Of a DNA stretch of 51,837 nucleotides, positions 1 through 7,616 are shown piece after piece. Source of the stretch: Bacteroidales bacterium (GTDB lineage Bacteria; Bacteroidota; Bacteroidia; Bacteroidales; JAADGE01); contig JAOZMB010000002.1 in assembly GCA_029934515.1 (NCBI GenBank), forward strand, positions 14,017 through 65,853, written 5' to 3'. The notes beneath the pieces are model-generated. The model saw only the letters and a program-made list of their open reading frames with translations, did no database searches and was not told the DNA's origin. Made by a program: the position numbers and the translations under genes. Within the stretch, counting starts at the first letter, position 1. Each line of letters begins with the position of its first letter.

Positions 1-172
1 AACGATGTAATTTTATCTCTTCATTATCAACTGTTAATGTTGTCTCCTGAGGTTGTGCTTGAAGGTTAATTATATCTTTTTCAATTATAACAGAAAGCAT
101 CTTCTTGGCGAGTTTATTATTCTCCATCAGATACTTAAAAGCCTGGTCGTATAAAGGATTTACTATTCTCAT
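1..172 (-). CDS. Rpn-family nuclease/transposase, N-terminal part (cut by window edge)
   Basis: The reading frame starts at the ATG complementary to 170-172 and runs off the left edge, giving 57 codons. It is nearly identical to the first 57 residues of the complete gene at 225-1184; the visible protein difference is Ala for Ser in the NLQ(A/S)QPQ stretch. The protein would be a PD-(D/E)XK nuclease-family transposase (Rpn type), but the catalytic part lies outside the window. The two copies are in direct orientation, so this is a tandem duplication. Whether this copy is intact cannot be seen. Confidence 0.8.
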   Translation of the reverse strand, partial: MRIVNPLYDQAFKYLMENNKLAKKMLSVIIEKDIINLQAQPQETTLTVDNEEIKLHR

Positions 173-202
173 ATTATTTAAATTAAAAAATTTTGAACTT
201 TT

Positions 203-237
203 AATAATTAGTTAGTTTGTGGTACTAACTAATTATT
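203..237 (-). terminator. Hairpin overlapping the end of the Rpn-family gene
   Basis: Two perfect 14-base arms, 203-216 and 224-237, are separated by a 7-base loop. The right arm covers the stop codon of the gene at 225-1184. On the minus strand the hairpin is followed, after a few bases, by a T-rich stretch, so it can act as an intrinsic terminator between the two tandem Rpn copies. A role as an element end is also possible. Confidence 0.55.
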
Positions 238-1184
238 TTCTTTATATAATTTTCAGTTTTATCAAGCATAACAGCAATCTCTGGTATTTTTTTTCCAGTC
301 CCTATTAGCATAATAATAACTTTTTTTAATGAAGAATTGGATTCCTCTTTTTGTCTTCTTTCTTCTTCCTCTCTTATTATAGCTTCTTCTTTCTGTCTTT
401 TTTCTTCTTCTTTCTGTCTTCTTAATTCTTCTTTTTCAATATTCTGATTTCTTAAATATTTTTCATAATCTTTCTGATAAGCAAGGTTTCTTATTAGTTC
501 TTCGTCATAAGTAAGTTCTGCCAGGTATTTTGCCATTTCATTAAATTCTTTTTTTATATCTTGTGCCTTGATTTCAAGTATATATTTATCTTTGGTTTTG
601 CAGGTCTGGTCGAAGAACATTAACATCTGTTCAAGCTTTGTTTCTCTTATTTTTTTTAATCTACCTATCTGTACTATACGCATAGGATGAGATAACAATT
701 GTATAAACTTGTGTTTATGATTAATTTTTTTCTTTGTAAGACCATTTATTACCTGATTTTCCACCAAAATTAGAGGTGTATCATACTCTTTGTGTCGTCC
801 TAAGTTATACTCAAGTATATATATGCTGATGATTGGCAAATGTTTTTTTTGTTCTTTTCCGTCTTTGTCAATATATTCCTGTTTCTTTATGTAATTGATG
901 CCAAGGTAACGTCGAAAACGATTGAACGGGTCGGGATAACGTGATTTCTGAACTTCTACTAATGAAGTATAATGTTCGCCTGATTCTGTTGCAATTATTG
1001 CTTTGAAGTCAAAACGATGTAATTTTATCTCTTCATTATCAACTGTTAATGTTGTCTCCTGAGGTTGAGATTGAAGGTTAATTATATCTTTTTCAATTAT
1101 AACGGAAAGCATCTTCTTGGCAAGTTTATTATTTTCCATCAGATACTTAAAAGCCTGGTCGTATAAAGGATTTACTATTCTCAT
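225..1184 (-). CDS. Rpn-family recombination-promoting nuclease / putative transposase
   Basis: This 319-residue protein looks like the PD-(D/E)XK nuclease family transposase group (Rpn/YhgA-like). It opens with the typical NPLYDQAFKYLM motif. Asp59 in HRFDFKA and the Glu77-x-Gln79-Lys80 in SLVEVQKS fit the degenerate nuclease signature. A long charged coiled coil of repeated RRQKEEE-like units fills about residues 245-285, followed by a short helical tail. Family members in E. coli are DNA endonucleases that promote RecA-independent recombination; most Bacteroidota copies are uncharacterised and multicopy. The gene lies just downstream of purH on the same strand and ends inside a perfect hairpin. 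A near-identical second copy starts at 172. The start is the first ATG and matches the start of the duplicate. Confidence 0.85.
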   Translation of the reverse strand: MRIVNPLYDQAFKYLMENNKLAKKMLSVIIEKDIINLQSQPQETTLTVDNEEIKLHRFDFKAIIATESGEHYTSLVEVQKSRYPDPFNRFRRYLGINYIKKQEYIDKDGKEQKKHLPIISIYILEYNLGRHKEYDTPLILVENQVINGLTKKKINHKHKFIQLLSHPMRIVQIGRLKKIRETKLEQMLMFFDQTCKTKDKYILEIKAQDIKKEFNEMAKYLAELTYDEELIRNLAYQKDYEKYLRNQNIEKEELRRQKEEEKRQKEEAIIREEEERRQKEESNSSLKKVIIMLIGTGKKIPEIAVMLDKTENYIKKIIS

Positions 1185-1255
1185 TTTATTGATTGTTTAA
1201 ATTAAAAAAAAATTATAAATTTAAATTGTTAGTTCATTAATATCCTTAAATTATA

Positions 1256-2782
1256 TTAATGTTTAAAATGTCTTGTTCCAGTAAATACCATTTTCATATC
1301 TTTTTTATTACAAAATTCAATAGAATCTTTGTCTCTTATTGAGCCTCCGGGTTGGATAATTGCATCGATTCCAGTCTTATTTGCTGTTGCTACCGAATCA
1401 GCGAAAGGGAAAAATGCGTCTGATGCCAAAACTGCTCCTTTCAAATCAAAATTAAAATTTTTAGCTTTCTCAATCGCTTGTTTAAGTGCATCAATTCTTG
1501 ATGTTTGTCCTATTCCACTTCCACATAATTGTTTGTTCTTCGTCAGAACTATTGCATTAGATTTTGAATATTTGACAATTTTATTAGCAAAAATCAACTC
1601 AGAAATTTCTATTTCGTTTGGCTTATTGTTTGTAACGATTTTTAAATTTTCTGGTAAAATAGGTTTTAAATCTTTTTCCTGTAACAAAACTCCATTTAGT
1701 ATAGTTCTAAATTGTTGCTTGTTGTTTACAGTTTTTTGTTGTTTGAGTATAATTCTATTTTTCTTTTGTTTTAATATTTTCAGCGCATTTTTGCAATAAT
1801 CTGGCGCAATAATTACTTCAAAAAATATTTTATTAATCTCGGAAGCTGTATTTTTATCGATTTTTATATTTGATATTAGAACTCCTCCGAAAGCTGAAAT
1901 TGGGTCTCCTTCGAGTGCTGCTTGCCATGCTTCTGTAAGATTTTTCCTCGATGCAATTCCACATGGATTATTGTGTTTTAATATTGCAAATGTTGTTTCA
2001 GTAAATTCTGATATTAATCCTACTGCCGCATCGATATCAAGTAAATTATTGTACGAAATCGCTTTGCCATGTATTTGTGTAAAAATTTCGTCTAATTTGC
2101 CATAAAACATTCCTTTCTGATGTGGATTTTCTCCATATCTTAATTTCTTGCTATACGTTTCGCTATGCTTGAAAACTGGTTTATTGCATGTTGAATTAAA
2201 ATAATTAAAAATTGCAGTGTCATAATGCGAAGAAATATTAAATGCTTCAGCGGCAAATTGTTTTCTTATATTTATAGAGATATTTCCAGCAGTTTTTTCC
2301 AGCAGTTCAGAAAAATAATCATATTGTTCTTTCGATGAAATTGTTAAAACGTCTTGATAATTTTTAGCTGCTGCACGTATCAATGAAATCCCACCTATAT
2401 CAATTTTTTCAATTATTTCTGTTTCAGAACCTCCGCAAGAAATTGTTTCTTCAAAAGGATACAAATCAACCAGAACTAAATCTATTTCTGGAATTTTATA
2501 AGCGACGATATGCTCTTTGTCTTTTTCATTATTTCGTCGACATAATATTCCACCAAATATTTTCGGGTGTAATGTTTTTACTCGACCACCAAGAATTGAT
2601 GGATAAGAAGTAATATCTTCAACGGCTGTTGCTTCAAAACCCAGATTGTTAATATATTCAAGTGTACCACCTGTGGAGTAAAGTTTTACATCTTGTTTTA
2701 CTAATGAATACAGTACTTTTTCAAGTCCTTTTTTATGATAAACAGATATTAATGCTGATTTTATTTTTATTGTTTTATCCAT
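1256..2782 (-). CDS. purH: Bifunctional AICAR transformylase / IMP cyclohydrolase PurH
   Basis: PurH carries out the last two steps of de novo purine synthesis: formylation of AICAR with 10-formyl-THF, then ring closure to IMP. The 508-residue length is normal. The N-terminal cyclohydrolase domain (MGS-like fold) carries the STGGT motif near residue 36 and GGRVKTLHPK at 65-74. The C-terminal transformylase domain shows RYGENPHQ at 215-222 and the catalytic Lys-His pair in KHNNPCG at 269-275, and then SAFGGV. A promoter of the Bacteroidota type lies about 65 bases upstream (2847-2878). The gene is probably transcribed alone, reading toward the Rpn genes; the upstream lipoprotein gene ends about 100 bases before its start. 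The adenosine and guanine deaminase genes elsewhere in the window also act on purines. Assignment is secure. Confidence 0.97.
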   Translation of the reverse strand: MDKTIKIKSALISVYHKKGLEKVLYSLVKQDVKLYSTGGTLEYINNLGFEATAVEDITSYPSILGGRVKTLHPKIFGGILCRRNNEKDKEHIVAYKIPEIDLVLVDLYPFEETISCGGSETEIIEKIDIGGISLIRAAAKNYQDVLTISSKEQYDYFSELLEKTAGNISINIRKQFAAEAFNISSHYDTAIFNYFNSTCNKPVFKHSETYSKKLRYGENPHQKGMFYGKLDEIFTQIHGKAISYNNLLDIDAAVGLISEFTETTFAILKHNNPCGIASRKNLTEAWQAALEGDPISAFGGVLISNIKIDKNTASEINKIFFEVIIAPDYCKNALKILKQKKNRIILKQQKTVNNKQQFRTILNGVLLQEKDLKPILPENLKIVTNNKPNEIEISELIFANKIVKYSKSNAIVLTKNKQLCGSGIGQTSRIDALKQAIEKAKNFNFDLKGAVLASDAFFPFADSVATANKTGIDAIIQPGGSIRDKDSIEFCNKKDMKMVFTGTRHFKH

Positions 2783-2846
2783 TTTTTTATTTTTAATAAT
2801 TTTATTAAAAAAAATTTAATTTAAAAAAATTCATAACTTATGTGCG

Positions 2847-2878
2847 CAAAAGTATTAATTACTTTATATTTTTTCAAA
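2847..2878 (-). promoter_or_regulatory. Bacteroidota-type promoter for purH
   Basis: On the minus strand a TTTG box (2875-2878) and a TACTTTTG box (2847-2854) are 20 bases apart. This fits the known Bacteroidota consensus TTTG / TAnnTTTG. The start codon of purH is about 65 bases downstream. Confidence 0.55.
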
Positions 2879-2884
2879 AAAAAT

Positions 2885-3292
2885 TTACTTATTATTATAT
2901 TTTTTCAAAACAATACAATCATTAATAATAATATTTTCTTTTATTCCTTTGCAAATTCCAATTATATGAACAGTTTGATTCTGCTTAAATGGTTTTTTTA
3001 TATCATTATTTTTTAATTTACAACTAATTCCTAATGTATTATTACTACTTTCAATAAATAATATAATTTCGCCATATTCGTTCTTATATACTTGCGATAT
3101 TTTTCCTTTTATTTCAATTTCTTTATCTTTGTACCAACGATTTGAACGAAATTTATGTTTCTTGTATTGTTCTGTAAATTTATCAGAATCAATAGGAAAT
3201 GTTAAATTCTGTGTTTTACACGATTGAGCTAAAATAATTAATATTGATATTAACAGAACCAAGATTCTTATTTTATTATTTTTCATTATCAT
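2885..3292 (-). CDS. Small OB-fold (tRNA_anti-like) lipoprotein
   Basis: This 135-residue protein starts with a lysine-rich N terminus, a hydrophobic stretch and a lipobox-like LAQSC ending at Cys25, so it is probably a lipoprotein. The rest resembles the tRNA_anti-like OB-fold family of small exported Bacteroidota proteins: a KEIEIKGKISQVYKNEYGE segment, a hydrophobic strand with ESSNNTLGISC, then VHIIGICKG and a final strand. No catalytic residues are evident and the family has no settled role. The gene begins 4 bases after the dusB stop and is very likely in its operon. ATG 3292 is used; an in-frame ATG two codons later (3286) is equally possible and leaves the signal peptide intact. Confidence 0.7.
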   Translation of the reverse strand: MIMKNNKIRILVLLISILIILAQSCKTQNLTFPIDSDKFTEQYKKHKFRSNRWYKDKEIEIKGKISQVYKNEYGEIILFIESSNNTLGISCKLKNNDIKKPFKQNQTVHIIGICKGIKENIIINDCIVLKKYNNK

Positions 3293-3296
3293 TTAT

Positions 3297-4274
3297 TTAA
3301 TGTTTATATTTTTCTGTAATAATTTGTAAAATATCAAATATTTCATTTTTATCAATTGATGTTAATAGTTTCAGTCTTAATGGTTTAAAGTTTGATAGTC
3401 CCTTGAAGTACAAAGCAAAATGTCGTCTCATTTCATATATTCCTCTTGGCTCGCCTTTTATTTCAACAGACTTTAAGAAATGAATTTTAGCTATTTCTAC
3501 TTTTTCTTCAATTGTTAGTTCTGGCATTTTCTTTCCTGTTTCCAGAAAAAATTTTATTTCCTTAAATATCCATGGTCTTCCTATTGTTGCTCTGGCTATC
3601 ATAATTGCATCTACATTGTATTTCTCAAATTTTTCTTTTGCTGTAATTCCTGAAACTACATCACCATTTCCTATTATAGGAATTTTTATTCTTTGATTAT
3701 TTTTAATATCTCCTATTAACTTCCAATCGGCAACACCTTTGTATAACTGTGACCTTGTTCGTCCATGAATTGTGAGAGCTTTAATTCCTGTATCTTGCAA
3801 TTGCTCGGCAAGTTTATCAATAATAATATTCTCGGTATCCCATCCAAGTCGTGTTTTTACTGTAACTGGTAATTTAACTGCTTTAACTATTTCTTTTGTC
3901 ATTTTTAGCATTTTCGGAATATCTCTAAGCATTCCAGCACCAGCCCCGCGTGTTGCTATTTTTTTTACAGGACATCCATAATTTATATCTATCAAATCTG
4001 GTTTTACTGTTTCTGCTATTTTTGCTGCTTCTACCATAGCATCAATATTATGTCCATATATCTGAATACCAATTGGAGACTCATCATCTTCTATTTCGAG
4101 TTTTTTGAATGTTTTTTCAATATTTCTTATTAATGCCTCAGATGCAATAAACTCTGTATAAAGCATTGCAGCGCCAAATTTTTTACAGACAAAACGAAAT
4201 GATTTATCTGTAATATCTTCCATAGGTGCAAGAAATAAAGATTTATTAGGTATTTCTATATTTCCTATTTTCAT
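3297..4274 (-). CDS. dusB: tRNA-dihydrouridine synthase, DusB type
   Basis: This FMN enzyme reduces uridines in the tRNA D-loop with NADPH. The 325-residue protein begins MKIGNIEI and shows the FLAPMEDITD signature near residue 14, the catalytic cysteine in DINYGCPVKK (Cys101), then KTRLGWD, TIHGRTRSQ and GNGDV, and an IMIARATIGRPW phosphate-binding segment; a helical C-terminal domain follows. An upstream in-frame TTG at 4298 would add eight residues (SNFILFF), but the ATG at 4274 matches family starts and is preferred. A good promoter lies about 110 bases upstream (4389-4420). The small OB-fold lipoprotein follows after 4 bases. Confidence 0.95.
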   Translation of the reverse strand: MKIGNIEIPNKSLFLAPMEDITDKSFRFVCKKFGAAMLYTEFIASEALIRNIEKTFKKLEIEDDESPIGIQIYGHNIDAMVEAAKIAETVKPDLIDINYGCPVKKIATRGAGAGMLRDIPKMLKMTKEIVKAVKLPVTVKTRLGWDTENIIIDKLAEQLQDTGIKALTIHGRTRSQLYKGVADWKLIGDIKNNQRIKIPIIGNGDVVSGITAKEKFEKYNVDAIMIARATIGRPWIFKEIKFFLETGKKMPELTIEEKVEIAKIHFLKSVEIKGEPRGIYEMRRHFALYFKGLSNFKPLRLKLLTSIDKNEIFDILQIITEKYKH

Positions 4275-4388
4275 AAAAAATAAAATAAAGTTTGACAATG
4301 AATAATTGATAATGGTTTATTATTAAAGACTTTTACTAGCTTTCAGCTTGTAAAATTAACAAATAACGTATTGATAAACCAATATCAA

Positions 4389-4420
4389 CAAAAGTAATAA
4401 TTTAAATTTTAAATGTCAAA
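4389..4420 (-). promoter_or_regulatory. Bacteroidota-type promoter for dusB
   Basis: On the minus strand TTTG (4417-4420) and TACTTTTG (4389-4396) are 20 bases apart, the same arrangement as at purH. It would drive dusB and the OB-fold lipoprotein gene from a leader of roughly 105 bases. Confidence 0.5.
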
Positions 4421-4458
4421 TATAAATTAAAAAAATATATAAAGTTATTCGTTGAATA

Positions 4459-4686
4459 TCAAAATCTTTCAATACGAATAATATTTACAGGACAAACATC
4501 GGCGGCTTCTTTATTAATTTCATATTCATCATCACTTGTCAAAAGAATATAAATTCCTTTTTTTTCTTTCGCTCCTTTCAAATTGATTTTTCCATCGTTC
4601 TGGTTTATAAACCAACGATATGGAGACAGCTCTACACAATAATTACAGCCTATACATTTATTTCTAAAATGTGTTATTCTAATCAT
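4459..4686 (-). CDS. Single-cluster 4Fe-4S ferredoxin
   Basis: A 75-residue protein with Cys11-x2-Cys14-x2-Cys17 in CIGCNYCVELSP and a distant Cys-Pro in DVCPVNII. This spacing binds one [4Fe-4S] cluster as in the small monocluster ferredoxins. The middle contains an insert (EKKGIYILLTSDDEYE) in place of a second cluster. It would be a soluble one-electron carrier; its partner is unknown. The gene starts back-to-back with the plus-strand Ig-like lipoprotein gene, only about 55 bases from that start, so the two promoters must overlap or share the short AT-rich gap. No neighbouring oxidoreductase is present to suggest a partner. Confidence 0.88.
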   Translation of the reverse strand: MIRITHFRNKCIGCNYCVELSPYRWFINQNDGKINLKGAKEKKGIYILLTSDDEYEINKEAADVCPVNIIRIERF

Positions 4687-4741
4687 TTTTATGCAAAAAT
4701 TGATATTTTTTTTAATTTTGAAAAATTTTTATACAGAAAAA

Positions 4742-7591
4742 ATGAATATGACAAAAAAAACAATAGGTTTAATAATATTAATATCATCAATATTATGGTT
4801 CTCGTGTGCAAGAATAGGAACGCTAACAGGAGGAGAAAAAGATGAAACTCCACCTCAAATTATTGGAAGCAATCCAGCAGAAAAGACAACAAATTTTTCA
4901 GGTAAAAAAATAACAATAATTTTTGATGAATATTTCCAACTTAACAATTTAGAAGGTATATTCTTGTCTTCGCCTATGCTGAACGAAAAACCAGAATTTA
5001 AAATAAAAAAGAGAAGTTTAATTGTAAAATTTAATGAAAAATTACTCGACACGACAACATACACTTTTTCTTTTGGTGATGCGATTGCAGATTTTAACGA
5101 AAACAATCCTATTAAAAATTATAAATTTATTATTTCAACTGGAAATATTGTTGATACTTTTGCTGTTTCGGGAAGTGTTAGAGATGCCTTTTCGCATGAG
5201 CCAGAAAAAAAAATGTTCGTGATGCTCTACCGTGCATATAAAGACTCAACTCCAATGACAGAACGACCTTATTATATCGCAAAAACAGATACAATTGGAA
5301 AATTTGAGTTCGATTATATTAAACCGGGAAATTACCGTATATTTGCCTTAAACGATTTCGATGCAAATTATTATTTTAATATTCCAGATGAAAAAATAGC
5401 ATACACAGACACTTTTATAGTTCCAAAAATTGAAATAAAAGAAAGAACTGATTTCTTAAAAGCTGGAACAATAAGATATTCTTTACCAGACTCTTCCGTT
5501 GTAGATACAATAAAAAACGATACTATAATTAAATCAATAAAAAATATTTATTATCCAGATAATTTACATCTTTTTTCGTTTACAGAAGACAGACAATCGC
5601 AATATATAAAAAAAGCAAACCGACCTTCACGAGGACAATGTGTATTCGAATACAACAAAAATATTGACAGCATAATGATTAATGCTTTGGATACAAAAAT
5701 AAAAATAAAAGATATTTTGATTGAAAAAACAGATACTGGAAAAATCGTAACGTATTGGTTACGTGATAGTTTGGTTTATAATAAAGACAGTTTGGATTTT
5801 ATTATAAATTTTCATAATAAAGATTCAATGGAAAATATAATATTGGAAAGCGATACTTTTAATTTGTTTTACGATACAAAAGCAGACTCATTAAATGAAA
5901 AATATACAGAAATAAATTTAAGCAACAAAGAACATAATTATTTTGATAATTATAAGATAGAAACAAAAATGCCTATTTTAAAGTTTGATACTTCAAAAAT
6001 AAAACTTTACGAAATTATTGATACAATGGTCATTGACCCCAAAAAACAAAATATTGTAAAAATACAAAGACAAACTTATGATAAAATATTTTTTGCTTTC
6101 AGAAGACCAATTGTAAAAGATTTTAGTTTAAGATTGTTGAACAATCAAGAAAACAAAAATTGGTATATTACAAAATTTAACTCCGATAAAGATGAAATAG
6201 AATGTAAAATAACAGATAAAAATGTCTTAAAATTGGACACAATAAAATTAGTTGTTCACTATGATAATGATTTTTTCCTGAACCAAGTGCAACAATTTTA
6301 TGATACATTAGAACTGAAAATTGAAAAACAAAAAATATTGTCGATAAAAAGAAAAGATGCAGATACAATTAAAATAAATTTTAATAAACCTATTAATTCG
6401 GATATTAAAATATCAATTTTAAACAAAAGTTTTGAAGAATACGGAAGAAAAATAAATACGAAAAATGAAAATGAAATTATCCTTAAAATAACTGACAATT
6501 TAATAAAAGAAACAGATAGTTTAATATTAAAAATAAAAGTTACAGACTACACCGATTCGCTGAATAATAAAATATTTTTCGAAGACAGCGTCTCAGCAAT
6601 TCTTGTCCATAAAAAACAGAATATTGTAAAATCGTTAAGATACAAAAAGAATAAATTTTATATAAATTTTAAAAATAAATTGATTAATGATGTCAATATT
6701 AAACCATTAAATTTTACAATTAATAATGTTTGGTTCTCTAAAAAACACAACTCTACAAACGATTCGATTTCATTTACAATAACAGATAAATTTGTAAGCA
6801 AAATGGATACAATAAAATTAGATATTAGTTATGATATTCTGACGAAAAACAAAAAAACAGAGATAAAACATGATACAATAAGTTTGGCAATCTCAAAGAT
6901 AAAAAGAAAAAAACACAGTAAGAAAAGGATAACAAAAGTTGCTGTAAGTATTGATTTGCCAATAAAATATGATATTAAAACAGACAGCACAAGGCTCCGC
7001 AAATTTGATATTTCTTACAAATGGAAAGGCAATTATTCGTATATTATTCGTATCGACAGTACCGCTTTTACTGATATTTTTAATTTTTATAATAAAGATT
7101 CAGAGGTTAAATTTAAAGTCCTTCACGAGAACTATTTCGGTAAAATATTGCTTAATATTTCAAATATTAAACATATCAGCGAAGAGAATTTCTTTCATAA
7201 AAAAAATCATCTACATACAGATACTTCTCTTATTAAAGTAGAAATGCGGGACAGTATTAATCGAGATTCTGTTATCAAACAAACTGCAATAAACGACTCT
7301 ATTTCTGGCTCTATGTTGGATAAAGGCAAAATTATTATTTTACTTAGCGATGAAGATGGAAAAATAATTCGTAAAAAAGAAATTAGAAAAAATGTGAATT
7401 TAATTTTTGATAAACTCTCGCCTGGCGATTATAGTATAAAATTGATTTACGATAAAAATGAAAACGATAAATGGGACACTGGCGATTATCTTAAAAATAT
7501 CCAACCAGAGCGAATACTTATTTATGATAAAAAAATTAATGTACGCTCAAAATGGACAAGCGAAATAGATTGGAATATTGAATTTAAATAA
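4742..7591 (+). CDS. Large Ig-like (SbsA/Big_5-type) surface lipoprotein
   Basis: About 950 residues. A short hydrophobic signal ends in LWFSC, followed by ARIGTLTGGEKDETPP, a start typical of a widespread Bacteroidota family of lipoproteins with an N-terminal bacterial Ig-like (SbsA-type) domain. The first domain reads PPQIIGSNPAEKTTNFSGKKI, then the YTFSFGDAIADFNENNP strand pair. The body is a run of beta-rich, Asp/Lys-rich segments with recurring DTIKL/DSL motifs. Toward the C terminus is a prealbumin-like GDYSIKLIYDKNENDKWDTGDY strand, suggesting a carboxypeptidase-regulatory-like fold. No enzyme motif is visible. An in-frame ATG at 4691 would add 17 residues; ATG 4742 is preferred because it puts the signal peptide at the start. 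The gene converges on the phosphatase gene that follows. Confidence 0.75.
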   Translation: MNMTKKTIGLIILISSILWFSCARIGTLTGGEKDETPPQIIGSNPAEKTTNFSGKKITIIFDEYFQLNNLEGIFLSSPMLNEKPEFKIKKRSLIVKFNEKLLDTTTYTFSFGDAIADFNENNPIKNYKFIISTGNIVDTFAVSGSVRDAFSHEPEKKMFVMLYRAYKDSTPMTERPYYIAKTDTIGKFEFDYIKPGNYRIFALNDFDANYYFNIPDEKIAYTDTFIVPKIEIKERTDFLKAGTIRYSLPDSSVVDTIKNDTIIKSIKNIYYPDNLHLFSFTEDRQSQYIKKANRPSRGQCVFEYNKNIDSIMINALDTKIKIKDILIEKTDTGKIVTYWLRDSLVYNKDSLDFIINFHNKDSMENIILESDTFNLFYDTKADSLNEKYTEINLSNKEHNYFDNYKIETKMPILKFDTSKIKLYEIIDTMVIDPKKQNIVKIQRQTYDKIFFAFRRPIVKDFSLRLLNNQENKNWYITKFNSDKDEIECKITDKNVLKLDTIKLVVHYDNDFFLNQVQQFYDTLELKIEKQKILSIKRKDADTIKINFNKPINSDIKISILNKSFEEYGRKINTKNENEIILKITDNLIKETDSLILKIKVTDYTDSLNNKIFFEDSVSAILVHKKQNIVKSLRYKKNKFYINFKNKLINDVNIKPLNFTINNVWFSKKHNSTNDSISFTITDKFVSKMDTIKLDISYDILTKNKKTEIKHDTISLAISKIKRKKHSKKRITKVAVSIDLPIKYDIKTDSTRLRKFDISYKWKGNYSYIIRIDSTAFTDIFNFYNKDSEVKFKVLHENYFGKILLNISNIKHISEENFFHKKNHLHTDTSLIKVEMRDSINRDSVIKQTAINDSISGSMLDKGKIIILLSDEDGKIIRKKEIRKNVNLIFDKLSPGDYSIKLIYDKNENDKWDTGDYLKNIQPERILIYDKKINVRSKWTSEIDWNIEFK

Positions 7592-7616
7592 TTGTCATCA
7601 GACGGTTTTTCTGTTT

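Noticed and set aside
1329-1799. 156-codon plus-strand frame opposite purH
   Set aside because: Shadow of the well-supported purH frame; no independent features.
7592-7616. Possible terminator between the convergent Ig-like and phosphatase genes
   Set aside because: CAGACGG...TCTG pairing is only four to five bases and not convincing.
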